NCBI RefSeq assembly: GCF_023721935.1
Contig: NC_064807.1
Location: forward strand, 77,082,001-77,146,000
Direction of reading: 5' to 3'
Source of the DNA: Panthera uncia
Lineage: Eukaryota; Chordata; Mammalia; Carnivora; Felidae
Length of the DNA: 64,000 nucleotides
Position 1 is the first letter of the stretch; every line of letters starts with the position of its first letter. Positions 21,067-31,390 of this stretch are shown in pieces. The notes beneath the pieces were generated by a model that worked only from the letters and a program-made list of their open reading frames with translations, was not told the DNA's origin and searched no databases. The translations under genes were made by a program, and so were the position numbers.

Positions 21067-21595
21067 AGACCCAGTCTTCACTTCCACCTCTCCTGCCTTT
21101 CATCCTGCAATAAGCCTCTGGACTAAATAGGATATAATCACAGTGGTGATGAGCCTCCTTCCGTGACCACCCCCCCCAACTCCCTACCGCTCTTAGACTT
21201 TTCCAACTGGCTTGAATAATTTAATCTGCAGTTAATTCAGAAGTATCCAAGCCAGGCTCTGATATTCAGATGATCAAGATAGATGGCTGGAATATTTTTA
21301 TGAGTAAAATCTCTCCAGATTTCAGAACATAAATCATTTGTTGCAAAACTGCTCTTTGTCTATAGGCAAGGCTCTAACGTGAAAGAAAATTCTATCTCTT
21401 TATGAAGCAAAAGTCAGGGGATTAGGAACAGTTTGAAGGAAAGAGACTACAATATAAAAATAAGATTTATCTCTTAATATTCTCCTTACATAGATCCCTC
21501 CACCCTTCCCTTTACTTACTTTTCAGCACAGAATAGGAATTCAATTTCATGTTTGTTCCACAGAATCACAGGGGAGAAAGCAGATCTTAACCGGC
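21067..21595. promoter_or_regulatory. Mostly repeat-free AT-rich block
   Basis: Core at about 21200-21490 with GAATAATTTAATCTGCAG, TTAATTCAG and TGGAATATTTTTATGAG, resembling enhancer-type homeodomain/MEF2 motifs. No transposon recognised. Regulatory role is inference. Confidence 0.22.
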
Positions 21596-21599
21596 AGAA

Positions 21600-21950
21600 T
21601 TTAGGGACTGCTTTAGCTCCATACCAACTCAAGCAATCCCCTTCAGATCTCAGGTTAAAAGTCACCTCCTCGGGGAAGCCTTCCACGATGACATAGGCTC
21701 AATTAGAACCTTCTATTAGTCACTCATGGCCTTCATTTGTATTATTATTATTATTGCTTTTGCCACCATTTTAATTCTATTTATATATTTACTCATTTGC
21801 CTGCTTAATGCCTCTCTCCCTCAGTAGGCTGTAAATTCCTTTCATAGGGATTATTGTTATATTTGTTTTCCACTGTGTCTCTAGCCCCTAACACAGTGCC
21901 TGGCATAAAGTAGGAGCTGAGCAAACATCTGCTTTAAATAAAAACACAAC
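21600..21950 (+). repeat. L2 LINE 3' fragment
   Basis: 'aaaagtcacctcctcgggga', 'agccttccacgatgac', 'gctgtaaattcctttcatag' and 'cacagtgcctggcataaagt' are classic sense L2. Confidence 0.88.
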
Positions 21951-21959
21951 GAGAATTTT

Positions 21960-22015
21960 CCCAGCTTTTTTTCTTTTTTTTTTCTTTTCTTTTTTTTTTT
22001 CCCAGCTTTTTTTTC
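21960..22015. repeat. T/CT-rich low-complexity tract
   Basis: Interrupted poly-T flanked by a duplicated CCCAGCTTTTTTT. Confidence 0.9.
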
Positions 22016-22129
22016 TAAGTTAATCCAGAAAGCCCACCACAGGAAAGGAAGCACTATTTAATTCTTTCAAGCATTTTACATGTGATTGACTACACATGAA
22101 ATTGTTATTTGTTTAATAAACTAAATATA

Positions 22130-22350
22130 TGTTTATTCTGTGCAGGCCACCGTATATGTTATAGCATAGCCTCAACAACGCCAACGTCTGGCAAAATAGA
22201 CATCATCCCCATCCTAGTAAGGAGCGATTGGTAGCTCAGGAAGCTTCAGTGATTTGTCCATTGTGTGCCAGCCGGTAATGGTAGAGACGAGATTAGAACT
22301 CACTTATTTTAACTCCCGGGCTCAAATTCTCACCACCATGTTCTACACTC
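22130..22350 (-). repeat. MIR SINE
   Basis: 'gacatcatccccatcctagt', 'tagctcaggaagcttcagtg' and 'gattagaactcacttatttt' follow antisense MIR order. Confidence 0.72.
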
Positions 22351-23715
22351 TCCCTCCTGAAAGTCGCTGGAATTCAGAAGGAATGTATTTCCTGGCAGAA
22401 ACTCTTTTCTCCTTTCTGGCTCTCCATCACTAGAAGGAACAGAGGCAGGAAAAACAACAGAAGACCAAAAAGAGAATTATGTTTGCCTTTTCTCTTTAAA
22501 ACTTGCAGAAAATCAGCAGACAAGCAGACACGATTCTGGATACGGTCAGTGTTTTTTGAACTAGACTGTGCTAGCATCTGCCTGCAAATGGGTTTTTCAG
22601 ACAACCTTGAAGGATGCCAGCCCTGGGGCCAGGCCCTCTTCTACATGAGATTCATCTTTTGGTGCATTGATCCAAAAGGCCACACTTCCAACAGAATCTA
22701 ACAAAAGCACACGGACATTGAAGCCTACCCACACCTGCCCATACACACATAGGCAGATGCATGTGAACCAAAAGATATGCCTGCCGAGACTCACAGCTGT
22801 GCTCGTGCGTGTGTTTTCACCCACAACCAATGCACTGTCCCCGTCACCATCATGAATCTGATGATTTGCACTAACCCAAAGGCACAGAATCTGATGATTT
22901 GCACTAACCCACACATGTCTACACACAAATGAATCCTCGTAAACATTTGGTAATAACCTAGGTCAATACGCCATTCTACAACATGGTCTTTTTGTGTCCA
23001 TTTTCCCCCTTTCCTCCTTTAAAAAAAACCCACTACGTGTTATCTGTTGAAAAAGACATGTCAACCAAGTGGTTTAAAAGGGGTTTTTAACCTGACCCTC
23101 ATAGGATGGTTTTCAGAAGGGGTCTGACCTTCTCTGAAATTGGGTGTGGGTACCTTTTTTTCTGGATGTTAGGGGACCATGGATTTCACCCTTATGGACC
23201 TTCCTCCAAAAATGGGTTTTAGACCAAGTTGCGGGGAAGGTCTCCTTAACCTGAAACTAAAGATACCGATCAGCACGAAGTTTGTCAAGGGCCCTTCCTT
23301 CCATTTCTTCACTTAATTCGCACATCTGCAACCCTGTGGAGTTAACCCAGCAATTAGACTTTTTGATAGATGGAGACCCTTGAGAACAGACACCTGTAAG
23401 CTCACACCATCTCACACCCACTGACTTTTCCCCTCCCCGCCACTTTCCTGCGATGGAAAACGAAGAGAAACTGACCTCTGAGCCCATGGCTCTCGGTAGA
23501 GAGTTTCACACGCTTCCCCCACTTACCTGAGCTGTGAGATGACATATAGGTTATTCATATGAAATTAACTCAGGGAACTGCAAAGCAACCATTTCAACCA
23601 AAATTTAGTTTCTTACTCCACACCAAGTCAGTGTAATTATTTTGAACAAATAGAGGACAAAGATTCTCTAAAAGATTACCCAGTCTGTCTTTAACAGCCC
23701 CATAAACAGATGTCC
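22351..23715. other. Unassigned sequence, longest repeat-poor stretch of this part
   Basis: No exon or transposon recognised. Holds a 33-bp-period direct duplication (22854-22911) and a purine/pyrimidine-patchy region at 23030-23250 with repeated GGGTTTTT-like motifs. Confidence 0.4.
22854..22911. repeat. Direct duplication, 25-bp copies, period 33
   Basis: Two identical 25-bp copies beginning GAATCTGATGATTTGCACTA, at 22854-22878 and 22887-22911, separated by AAGGCACA. Confidence 0.95.
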
Positions 23716-23719
23716 AAAG

Positions 23720-24080
23720 AGGCCGGGCATTTTCTCTTCTCCTTGCCTGGAATGATGTCCTTCTAGATATACATACACACAGCTCACTCTCTCTTCCTTC
23801 GAGTCTCTGTTCAAAGGGCATATGAGAATTCACACGGTCCCTGACCGCCCAGCACGCTCCCTATCGCACCCCACAGGGTCCTGGCACTTGCTTTGTTTTC
23901 CTCTTCAGGACTTACTGCCCTCCAGAGTGTTACGTATTTATTTGCTCATGTGTTTAGTGACTTGTCTTCCTGTGCTAGAATGCAACCTCCATGACGTGGG
24001 GACTTTAGCCTTTTAACTTGCTATTCCAGAACCCAGGAAAGACACTCAGCAGTTCTTCGTTTCATGAGTGGACGCTCAAC
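23720..24080 (+). repeat. L2 LINE 3' fragment
   Basis: 'ctccttgcctggaatgatgt', 'cttcgagtctctgttcaaag', 'gtgctagaatgcaacctcca', then 'gacactcagcagttcttcg', all in L2 order. Confidence 0.87.
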
Positions 24081-24170
24081 CAAAAAACTACAGGAGTATC
24101 TGTAACCTCTTCGGGGAAGGTAAGTAACTCGGCTAAGGTCCCTCCTCTGTTTACAGAAGCTTTCAGCTAG

Positions 24171-24364
24171 GGGTGCCTGGGTGGCTCAGTCAGTTAAGCG
24201 TCTGACTTTGACTCAGGTCATGATGTCATGGTTCATGGGTTCGAGCCTCACGTCGGGCTCTCTGCTGTCAGCACAGAGCCCGCTTCAGACGCTCTGTCCC
24301 CCTCTCGCTCTGCCCCTCGTCTCTCTCGCACTCTCTCAAAAAAATAAATAGGCGACCAAAAAAA
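24171..24364 (+). repeat. Felid SINE
   Basis: GGGTGCCTGGGTGGCTCAGT head, GGTTCGAGCCTC B-box region, AAATAAATAGG tail. Flanks CTTTCAGCTA and CTTTAAGCTG are a likely diverged target-site duplication. Confidence 0.94.
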
Positions 24365-24824
24365 CCCTTTAAGCTGAGGCCATCTTCTAAGCCCTGTGTG
24401 TCTGTGACACCACGACTGCCTTCCAAATGTGAATTTCATAACATCTCTCTTTGGTTCGCTTCCATGAGTGAGAACGGGCCCCAGATTAGGAAAGGAAAAT
24501 CTCTTGATATTCCAAAGTGTTGGTCACTGGCTTAAGGTCATTCCAGGAGAGTCGGTTGAGACCCCAGGCCTGCTGACCTGTAGGGATCTTTTTCCAACCC
24601 AAAGAAAGCACAGGGCATGGCAAGCTCCCACCCAGGGCCGCAAGGCACACAGGGTGGGGAGTGGTCTCCTGGGCCCTCACGCGGGCCGCCTTCCCGCACA
24701 CCTCGCCGCTGACCCTGGCAGACGAGGTAAAACTCTCTTCCTTTGGTGTTTCTGGCAGAAATGCCTCACTATGGACCAGAGCGTGTGCTCTCCTTCCTCC
24801 GTGTGGGCTCCTCCCGGGAGATGC
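24365..24824. other. Unassigned sequence
   Basis: Open frames of 144-160 codons overlap on both strands at 24468-24968. They have no recognisable domain and run into the old repeat downstream. Confidence 0.4.
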
Positions 24825-25165
24825 TCCAGCATGGACTACATTTCCCAGACTTCCTTGCAGCTGGGTGGGAACACGTGGCTGGTTCTTGCTGTCCCGTTGT
24901 GAGCGGAAGCCACGCATGTCACTTCTGGACCAAGGGGTTTGATGAGAGGACACGCCTTCTTCATACACTTGCTTTCCCCTTCATGTGCCAGGTGCAGAGG
25001 GACCCCGAGGACCCAGGGGATGGCAGAGCCTCACGATGGAAGGGACCTGGGCCAGCGAGCCAGAGAGAAACCGGTCAACCGAGAACACCCACAACACCTG
25101 TTACATTGGCGACAAGAGGCTTATTTGTCCCAGCAGCCGGCGTTACCCTGAAGGACACAGTGTCG
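24825..25165 (+). mobile_element. Ancient LTR/DNA-type repeat, same kind as 30440 and 56560
   Basis: 'acttccttgcagctgggtgg', 'gtgagcggaagccacgcatg', 'caggggatggcagagcc' and 'ggcgttaccctgaaggacac' appear in the order seen in this family. The open frame across it (24743-25207) is repeat-derived. Confidence 0.55.
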
Positions 25166-25269
25166 GTCACAGGCTGCTTACTCAGACTACCTGAGTCTAT
25201 GTATTAAGGTCATCGTCATCTGCTTTCCTATTTTATTGGGGAGGAAGCCCTGTCCTGAATTTCCTGAAC

Positions 25270-25688
25270 CATCAAAGGGACTGTGCTGCTTGTCTGCCTC
25301 TCTGACCGATCTCCCCTGACCCCGCACTGGCTCCTTATTGTCCCCACCACTGGCCTTCTTTTCTGTTCCTCAAACCCGCTGGGCATATTCCCACGTAGAG
25401 GTCTCCATTTCTGCTCTTCTCTCTTTTTTTGGACGGCCCCATCCCGAGATCTTCCAAGTTTGTCCGTTTCCTATTTATTGAATCTTATTACAACACCCCA
25501 CCTCGTGAGGTCTTCTCTGGCCACCCCATCATAGGCACTGACCCCATCTCCCTACGCCCATCGCCTCACATCGTACACGTGGTCGCGGTCTGCTTTTCTC
25601 AAGCCCCAGCCACTACCTAAGTTTATCTCGACCATTTATTGGTTTACTCCATTATCGTCCCGACACACTTTTCTTTAGTTTCTGCTCT
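25270..25688 (+). repeat. L2 LINE 3' fragment
   Basis: 'ccactggccttcttttctgt', 'gaggtcttctctggccaccc' and 'tttattggtttactccatta' match sense L2 over about 400 bp. Confidence 0.8.
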
Positions 25689-25805
25689 GTTTCAGGAAAC
25701 AGAAACTCAGAAGGGCACTGTGATTTCTAAACCCGCTAAGTGGTGGTCCTGGGATTTGAACCCAGATCCGACTGATTCTACAGCCTCGGCCGCACGGTTC
25801 TCCTG
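25689..25805 (-). repeat. MIR SINE
   Basis: 'caggaaacagaaactcagaa' and 'gggatttgaacccagatccg' are antisense MIR landmarks. Confidence 0.82.
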
Positions 25806-25877
25806 ACAAAATCGTACTTGGCTAGCTCCACTTATTTCCTCAGGACACAATTTTGATCCCCGATCCCGAGGCAGGGC

Positions 25878-26017
25878 GGTCTAGGGGGAAAAGTGTGGAT
25901 TCTCGGGTCGGAGCCTGGGTTCGTATCCTGGCATTGATGTCTTACATCGTCTAACATCTCTGAATGCCTTCCCCACAAAGCAGAATGAATGTACTTACCT
26001 CAAAGAGGGAATGTGAA
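25878..26017 (+). repeat. MIR SINE interrupted by a felid SINE
   Basis: 'gggtcggagcctgggttcgt' and 'tacttacctcaaagagggaa' in sense MIR order. The felid SINE starts within its 3' part. Confidence 0.75.
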
Positions 26018-26243
26018 GGGCGCCCGGGTGGCTCAGTCGGTGGGGTGTCCGGCTCCTGATTTCGGCTCTGGTCATGATCTGGCGGTTCGTGGGTTCGAGC
26101 CCCACCCCAGGCTCTGTGCTGACGGTGCAGAGCCCGCTTGGAATTCTCTCTCCCCAGCTCTTTGCCCCTCCCCGATTCATGCATGCTCTCTCACCCACTC
26201 TCTCTGTCTCTCTCAAAATAAATAAATAAACTTAAAAAAAAAA
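26018..26243 (+). repeat. Felid SINE
   Basis: GGGCGCCCGGGTGGCTCAGT head, GGGTTCGAGCCCCACC B-box region and AATAAATAAATAAAC tail. No clear target-site duplication seen. Confidence 0.95.
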
Positions 26244-26955
26244 TCAATTCCCAGCCCTGTAAGAGCCAAGTCTCCAAGGGTGAGGCTTCTATAGTTTTAA
26301 ACACCACCTCCAAGTCATTCTAATGATGAGCCAGGTTTAGAACTTCTGTCCTGACTCCCGCTTCCTCGCTGTGTCCCTAAAACCTGTAGTCAGGGCAACT
26401 CATCTCTCTTAATCCAAAGCCGACCCGGAGAACACCACCTGGTGCCTTTGGAGGGATCCGGACATCGGAAAAGATGCGTATGGAACCCATCTAGCATTTG
26501 CACACGGCGGCCTTCCTTTTTCTCTAGAAAAGACGGCTCGGGCTGGGCGTGTGTTTCCCCTTGCGTCTCAAGCAAAATGGAATGGCCGAAGAAATGAGCA
26601 GAAAAAAATCCAGCAACAGGAAACGCTAAAAGGAATCCCTTGAAAACGATTTACGAGGACGTAAATGGCCCCCTTCTTTTCAGTAATTATGCACTATTAT
26701 TCATTATTTGGCTTAGGAAAGACTGGTCCACGTAACGACTTCTTCCACGAAGCCACCAGCTGTGTTCTCAGTCATTTGGGTCTGCCCTGTGCCAGGGACC
26801 CCGGGAGAATATACAAGTCTTTTCATCCACAGCTACTATCTACTGCGGCTTCCCAATTATCTCAAGTTTTCCAGATGCTCTTTCTTCTAAGAGCATTAGC
26901 ACAATAAGAAAGAAGGAGCCGGAATGTAGTCATTAGGCCTGACATTGAGTTGACT
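26244..26955. other. Unassigned, partly AT-rich
   Basis: No transposon recognised. CAGTAATTATGCACTATTA at about 26679 is homeodomain-like, so the 26560-26910 part may be a conserved noncoding block. Confidence 0.3.
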
Positions 26956-26959
26956 CTGC

Positions 26960-27100
26960 CATCAGCCCAGTTAGTGACCGGGTCGCCTAGTTCAACGTCG
27001 CTGAGCTTCATGCTTATCTTCGTGGGGATAAAAGGCATGTCCTAGAAGTTCTCAAGGAATCGCTGAAAAGATCCGTGAGACGCCATCTATATCTGTTCGT
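26960..27100 (+). repeat. MIR fragment
   Basis: 'gtgaccgggtcgcctagttc', 'gctgagcttcatgcttatct' and 'tgaaaagatccgtgagacg' loosely follow MIR. Confidence 0.5.
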
Positions 27101-27149
27101 GCTTCCCGTGCAGGTTTGCTAGATGGCGTTTTCATACTTGGGGTATAAG

Positions 27150-27245
27150 GCTCACCATTTGGCTGAATGATAAAACCCAAACTCCTTGACTCAGCTTTCA
27201 AGAGCTTTCAAGAGTTGCTAGTGACCTGCTTGGCCAATGTCATCC
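27150..27245 (+). repeat. Weak L2 fragment
   Basis: 'aaacccaaactccttgactc' resembles the sense L2 motif. Contains a short direct repeat of GCTTTCAAGA. Confidence 0.4.
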
Positions 27246-27252
27246 TTGTCGT

Positions 27253-27670
27253 TCATTCATTCCACTAATGACAATTGAGTACCTGCTGTGTTCTGGGGCC
27301 CATGCTGGGCACTGGGAAAACAGTGGTGGGCCTTGTAGAGCTTGTGGGAAAACAGAGATAGATGTCACAACAGTTGTGACATCACAAGAGTTAGCCGCAG
27401 AGTGCAACGGGCATGTCCGATGCGTGGTCGTAATTTCTGCTAGCGGGTCAGGAAGACATCCCCGAGTGACATTTAAACCTAGTTGCAGTTAGCTAGACTA
27501 AGAGGTGGAGGGGAAGAGAAGCTTCCAGGCATAAGGATCAACACAGGTGAGATCCAAAGGTGATCTCCAGATCAGCCAAGAAACTGAAGGCCTTTGAGGC
27601 TAGAAGTAAAGAGCAAGGATGAGAGAGAGCAGAATGAGCCAGAGAGGTAGCTCCAGGCAGAGTGACAAAG
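27253..27670 (-). repeat. L2 LINE 3' fragment
   Basis: 'attcattccactaatgacaa', 'tgagtacctgctgtgttctg', 'gggcactgggaaaacagtgg' and 'gagcagaatgagccagagag' in antisense L2 order. Confidence 0.78.
27361..27383. other. Perfect 11-bp inverted repeat with 1-nt centre
   Basis: GATGTCACAAC, a single A, then GTTGTGACATC. The arms are exact reverse complements. Lies inside the L2 remnant. Confidence 0.97.
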
Positions 27671-27699
27671 TGAACAGTTAGTTCCCTGTTCGCTTAGCA

Positions 27700-27995
27700 C
27701 GGGACACAACTCCCTTCCTCTTTGCTTCTCCTCATACACACGCGGGTCCGTGATTGCCAGCCAATTCCCCCACTTCTGGCCTACACGCTCTCCCCTTCAA
27801 AGTCCAAAGCTAATGCCAGCACCTCGTGAAACCTGCCCAACTCTTAGGAGGAGCTGACTCCCCTCTCGTCCTTCCTCCCTGAGTCACTGCCCGGAGCAGG
27901 CAGGTGTTCTCAGCCCTCTGCCCATTAGACCCATTAGGCTCATTGAGGACAGGGGTTGTGACATCCTCAATCGGGTCTCCTTAGTACTCAGCTTA
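27700..27995 (+). repeat. L2 LINE 3' fragment
   Basis: 'gaggacaggggttgtgacat' and 'agtactcagcttactacac' with an upstream cytosine-rich L2 body. Diverged. Confidence 0.55.
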
Positions 27996-28012
27996 CTACA
28001 CCCTTGATCCAC

Positions 28013-28240
28013 TTTTTTTTTTTTTTTAATTTTTTTTTTAACGTTTATTTATTTTTGAGACAGAGAGAGACAGAGCATGAACAGGGGAGGGTCAGAGAGA
28101 GGGAGACACAGAATCCAAAACAGGCTCCAGGCTCTGAGCTGTCAGCACAGAGCCCGACGTGGGGCTTGAACTCATGGACCGCGAGATCATGACCTGAGCC
28201 GAAGTCGGCCGCTTAACCGACTGAGCCACCCAGGCGCCCC
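28013..28240 (-). repeat. Felid SINE, little diverged
   Basis: Antisense copy from a poly-T start through AACGTTTATTTATTTTTGAG, the GGGCTTGAACTCATGG B-box region, to GAGCCACCCAGGCGCCCC. Flanked by CCTTGATCCAC and CCTTGATCCAT. Confidence 0.96.
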
Positions 28241-29095
28241 TTGATCCATTTTTTTAAGAACATCTTTGATCTCCACGTTGGATTTCTTTGATTATGGCAC
28301 ACCCCCGACGGGAGTTCATCAACGTCTCTTGGGTTAATCAAGCAATGGGAAAAAGAAAACTATTATCTGAGAAACAGGGGCTCCCCGAGAGGAATAAGGC
28401 CCCAAAACATCTATCAGCTGAATGCTGCCATCTAACTACAGTCCTTGCTGCTGGGCCACGAGTCATTTCTTGAAGGAAAGTCTGAGCGGCTGCAGTCATC
28501 ATTAGCCAATGCCCGCCATTCATCAGTCAACGCTATCTGTAAGCTTGGGGACATTGGTTAGATGTGCAGCAGGACATTGCCCGTCTCCCTGGAGCAGTGC
28601 CCCAGGGGATTTTATTATTGTCACAGGTATTTCCCAGCCCAAGCCCCAAGTGAGAGCCATGCCTGTCTCACAGCGTCACCCTGTTATCAGCCTCCGGCCC
28701 GGCCCTTCTCAATGGCGGCAGCTGTTGGCACCCTGTGGACAGCCACGTCCAAGGGACGTCTGCCTTGTTCTGAATTTTGTCAGGGAACAGCCCCTCTCTG
28801 ACCCCACCAGTCCAGAAGGTCAGGCTGATGTCATGGGTGCTCCGTGGCTCATGTCACCACGGAAGATTTCTTCAAATACTGGAAGAGAGACAAATGAAAC
28901 CAGCCACCCGGACCTACTCCCCCCACGTCAGATACATCCCATGTGCTGAACAGGAGCCCAGCCTCTTGCCTAACATAAGCATTTAATTTTGTAATGCAGA
29001 TTTTAAAGATACAAAATTATATGCTCGGTGGTTTCTGGAGTTGGAATGCGAGTACAAGTCGGCCATTTGAGAACCAGAAAATACACGTTTGATTT
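28241..29095. other. Unassigned, repeat-poor
   Basis: No transposon recognised over about 850 bp. The 28250-28560 part has CAGTCATCATTAGCCAAT and similar AT motifs. A 146-codon open frame at 28509-28949 shows no domain. Confidence 0.35.
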
Positions 29096-29098
29096 AAA

Positions 29099-29313
29099 AA
29101 TTTTTTTAATGTTTCTTTTCGAGAGACAGAGGGAGACCGCATGAACAGGAGAGGGCAGAGAGAGAGAGAGAGAGGGAGACCCAGAATCGGAAGCAGGCTC
29201 TGGGCTCTGAGCCGTCGGCACAGAGCCCGACGCGGGGCTCGAACCCACGCACTGTGAGATCACGATCTGAGCCGAAGCCAGACGCCCAACCGACTGAGCC
29301 ACCCAGGCGCCCC
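29099..29313 (-). repeat. Felid SINE
   Basis: Antisense copy ending GAGCCACCCAGGCGCCCC. Flanks GTTTGATTTAAA and ATTTGATTTAAAG form the target-site duplication. Confidence 0.96.
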
Positions 29314-29319
29314 AATATG

Positions 29320-29445
29320 CATTTGATTTAAAGATCTGATACCCATATCGGCTTTGTGACCACAGGCAAGTCACTGCCCACCTCTGACCTTCATTTCTGT
29401 TCACACAAGTGTGCTAAGGAAGGAGCCGATGATTCCCAGTAGAGA
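29320..29445 (+). repeat. MIR fragment
   Basis: 'gctttgtgaccacaggcaag' and 'tcactgcccacctctgacct' are sense MIR. The SINE cut its 5' side. Confidence 0.75.
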
Positions 29446-29459
29446 GTAGATTTCAATCT

Positions 29460-29615
29460 TTCCAGTCGTCTTTACATTCCCAACAAAGAAACTGCAGGTG
29501 ATGGTGGGGCAGGGGGGAGAGATTTTTCTGAAGTCACACTGATACAAAAGGCAGCACTGAGATTAAACCCAGGTGGCTGTGCTCTTACAGTATCCTCCTG
29601 ACCTCAAAATGATCT
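29460..29615 (-). repeat. MIR SINE
   Basis: 'gaaactgcaggtgatg', 'ctgaagtcacactgatacaa' and 'gattaaacccaggtggctgt' in antisense MIR order. Confidence 0.75.
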
Positions 29616-29935
29616 CCATGCTCCTGTGAAAACACCCCTGACAGCCACTAGAGCCCAGAGTGTCCTGTGTCTGTCACCAGCAGAAGGAAGGAAAGGAGAT
29701 TAAGTGACAGAATGAGGGTCTGCAATTGAAGTGAAAAGAGAATACCTTGAAGGTGTCCAGGAACCAGACTAGAAACAAGGGCAACGCCATTTTTCAAGAC
29801 ATAGATGCCCATAAACCCAGAATGTTCGAATCTAGTCTGGGCGGGACACTGAGGCATAGATGAAGAGAACTGGAAGCCTCTTTTCATGCCTGAAGGGAAG
29901 AATAAAGTTCAGGAACAAAGATCAGCAGGAGGTTG
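29616..29935. other. Unassigned sequence
   Basis: Nothing recognised. Confidence 0.4.
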
Positions 29936-29952
29936 AAAAACAGACCTGTTCA

Positions 29953-30160
29953 GGGGTCCTTGGGTGGCTCAGTTGGTTGGGCGTCCGACTTCGGCTCAGG
30001 TCATGATCTCACAGTTCGTGGGTTCCAGCCCCGCGTCGGGCTCTGTGCTGATGGCTCGGAGCCTGGAGCCTGCTTCCGATTCTGGGTCTCCTTCTCTCTC
30101 TCTGCCCCTCCCCCACTCGCGCTCTGTCTCCCTCTGTCTCAAAAATAAATAAACATTAAG
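29953..30160 (+). repeat. Felid SINE with 17-bp target-site duplication
   Basis: Full-length element. Flanks AAAAACAGACCTGTTCA (29936-29952) and AAAAACAGACCTGCTCA (30161-30177) differ by one base and fix both boundaries. Confidence 0.97.
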
Positions 30161-30177
30161 AAAAACAGACCTGCTCA

Positions 30178-30439
30178 TGATGCTCTTTATTCTCTTAAAG
30201 CTTTTCTCGATAAACTAAAAACCTCCCATCTCTTCATGTTAGGGGGTCTATTTTATTTAAGGAGCTGTTTCCTTTCTGTGCCTCACATAATTTGCGCAAA
30301 AATTATTTCCATTAGGTAGAAACATCATTAACCACATTATGTATATGAGAAAACTAAGACAAGCAAGAAAAGATGAAATTAGACAAATTTCCTCCTGATC
30401 TGCAGATTCATAGCCGTCATACCTCAGTGACGTGGCAGA
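30178..30439. other. Unassigned, possibly a diverged MIR
   Basis: 'tatatgagaaaactaagaca' at about 30343 hints at antisense MIR, too weak to call firmly. Confidence 0.3.
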
Positions 30440-30935
30440 GACAGCTGGTGGCCTACCACAGAGCCACACTCCCTTTTCCCTTTAGTAGCAGACTCCAATA
30501 TTATTTGGAGCATCAAGGCATCGACCAAAAACTGTATTTCCAAACCTCCCTTTTAATGATGGTTGATCATGTGACCAAGTGCTGGTCACATGATCAGACA
30601 GAATCGTGGGACGATTCCAAGAAGACCTTCTCATGGGAACCGGACCTACGAGGATGGATCCTGTGTGCCCCTCTCTCCTTCTGGTCATCAAAAGCTAACA
30701 CTCCATCTGCCATCTTGGGCTGTAAGGTGCCCCGGAGGACACTGGGATGGAAAAAAGCTGAAATAATAATGGGAAACCTGGAGCCTGAGCAGGCCAACTC
30801 CGGCTTGCCTCCCTCTGGAATTCTTGTATGTGAGAAAGGAATACATGATTTTTGTAAAGCCACTGTTATTTGGGGAGCGTCTTTTCCATACAGCTAACCA
30901 CGATCCTAGCTGTTACAACCAGATAGCTTAGCATG
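30440..30935 (+). mobile_element. Ancient LTR/DNA-type repeat, same kind as 24825
   Basis: 'gttgatcatgtgaccaagtg', 'cttctcatgggaaccgg', 'ccatcttgggctgtaaggtg' and 'aaagccactgttatttgggg' are in family order, ending 'gatcctagctgttacaacc'. The 174-codon frame at 30373-30897 is repeat-derived. Confidence 0.6.
30564..30596. other. Perfect 14-bp inverted repeat, 5-nt loop
   Basis: TGATCATGTGACCA, loop AGTGC, TGGTCACATGATCA. The two CATGTG/CACATG E-boxes lie in opposite orientation 19 bp apart. Confidence 0.97.
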
Positions 30936-31285
30936 AAAAGTGATATAGAAAGAAGACGCTATCCACGGCGAGAGCCGGTTCCTTCATTTGGGTCATCGGA
31001 TCACAAGAAGGAAGGAATACCGAACGTCACATAATTCATCCAATTCCACATGCCACCCATCGTACGATACACCATCATTTCGGTATCACCCACAAAGAAC
31101 AAATGTTGTCAATTAAACTAGGACGTGCCCCCGACTGTAAGATGCAAATCCATTTCAGAAATGTTACGATGAAAGGAAACGACAGCTTATGACCTACGCG
31201 TGCTGCGAAGTTCGCAAAGCACAGCGCTGAGATTTAAAGGTGATCAGATCAACACATCCCTCCCATCCCTATTTTGGGGAGGGGG
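30936..31285. other. Unassigned sequence
   Basis: No repeat recognised. An octamer ATGCAAAT occurs at 31142-31149. Confidence 0.4.
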
Positions 31286-31289
31286 GTGG

Positions 31290-31390
31290 ATACCCAACCC
31301 AGCAAGGGGCAGTGACGTGTCCAAGTTCAGCGATGAAATCGAGATGAGAATCTTGACTGCAAATCAAGGGCTCTTTACCAGGTCCTGATG
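31290..31390 (-). repeat. MIR fragment
   Basis: 'gggcagtgacgtgtccaagt', 'gatgagaatcttgactgc' and 'aagggctctttaccagg' resemble antisense MIR. Confidence 0.55.

Noticed and set aside
22854..22911. CRISPR-like repeat-spacer pattern
   Set aside because: Only two copies, and the context is mammalian nuclear DNA; a simple duplication explains it.
24468..25207. Overlapping frames of 144-160 codons on both strands
   Set aside because: The second half is an ancient interspersed repeat; no recognisable protein.
30373..30897. 174-codon forward frame
   Set aside because: Lies almost wholly in an ancient repeat with an internal 14-bp palindrome; no family resemblance.
31142..31149. Octamer ATGCAAAT as a POU site
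   Set aside because: A single 8-mer is expected by chance in 64 kb and has no supporting cluster.
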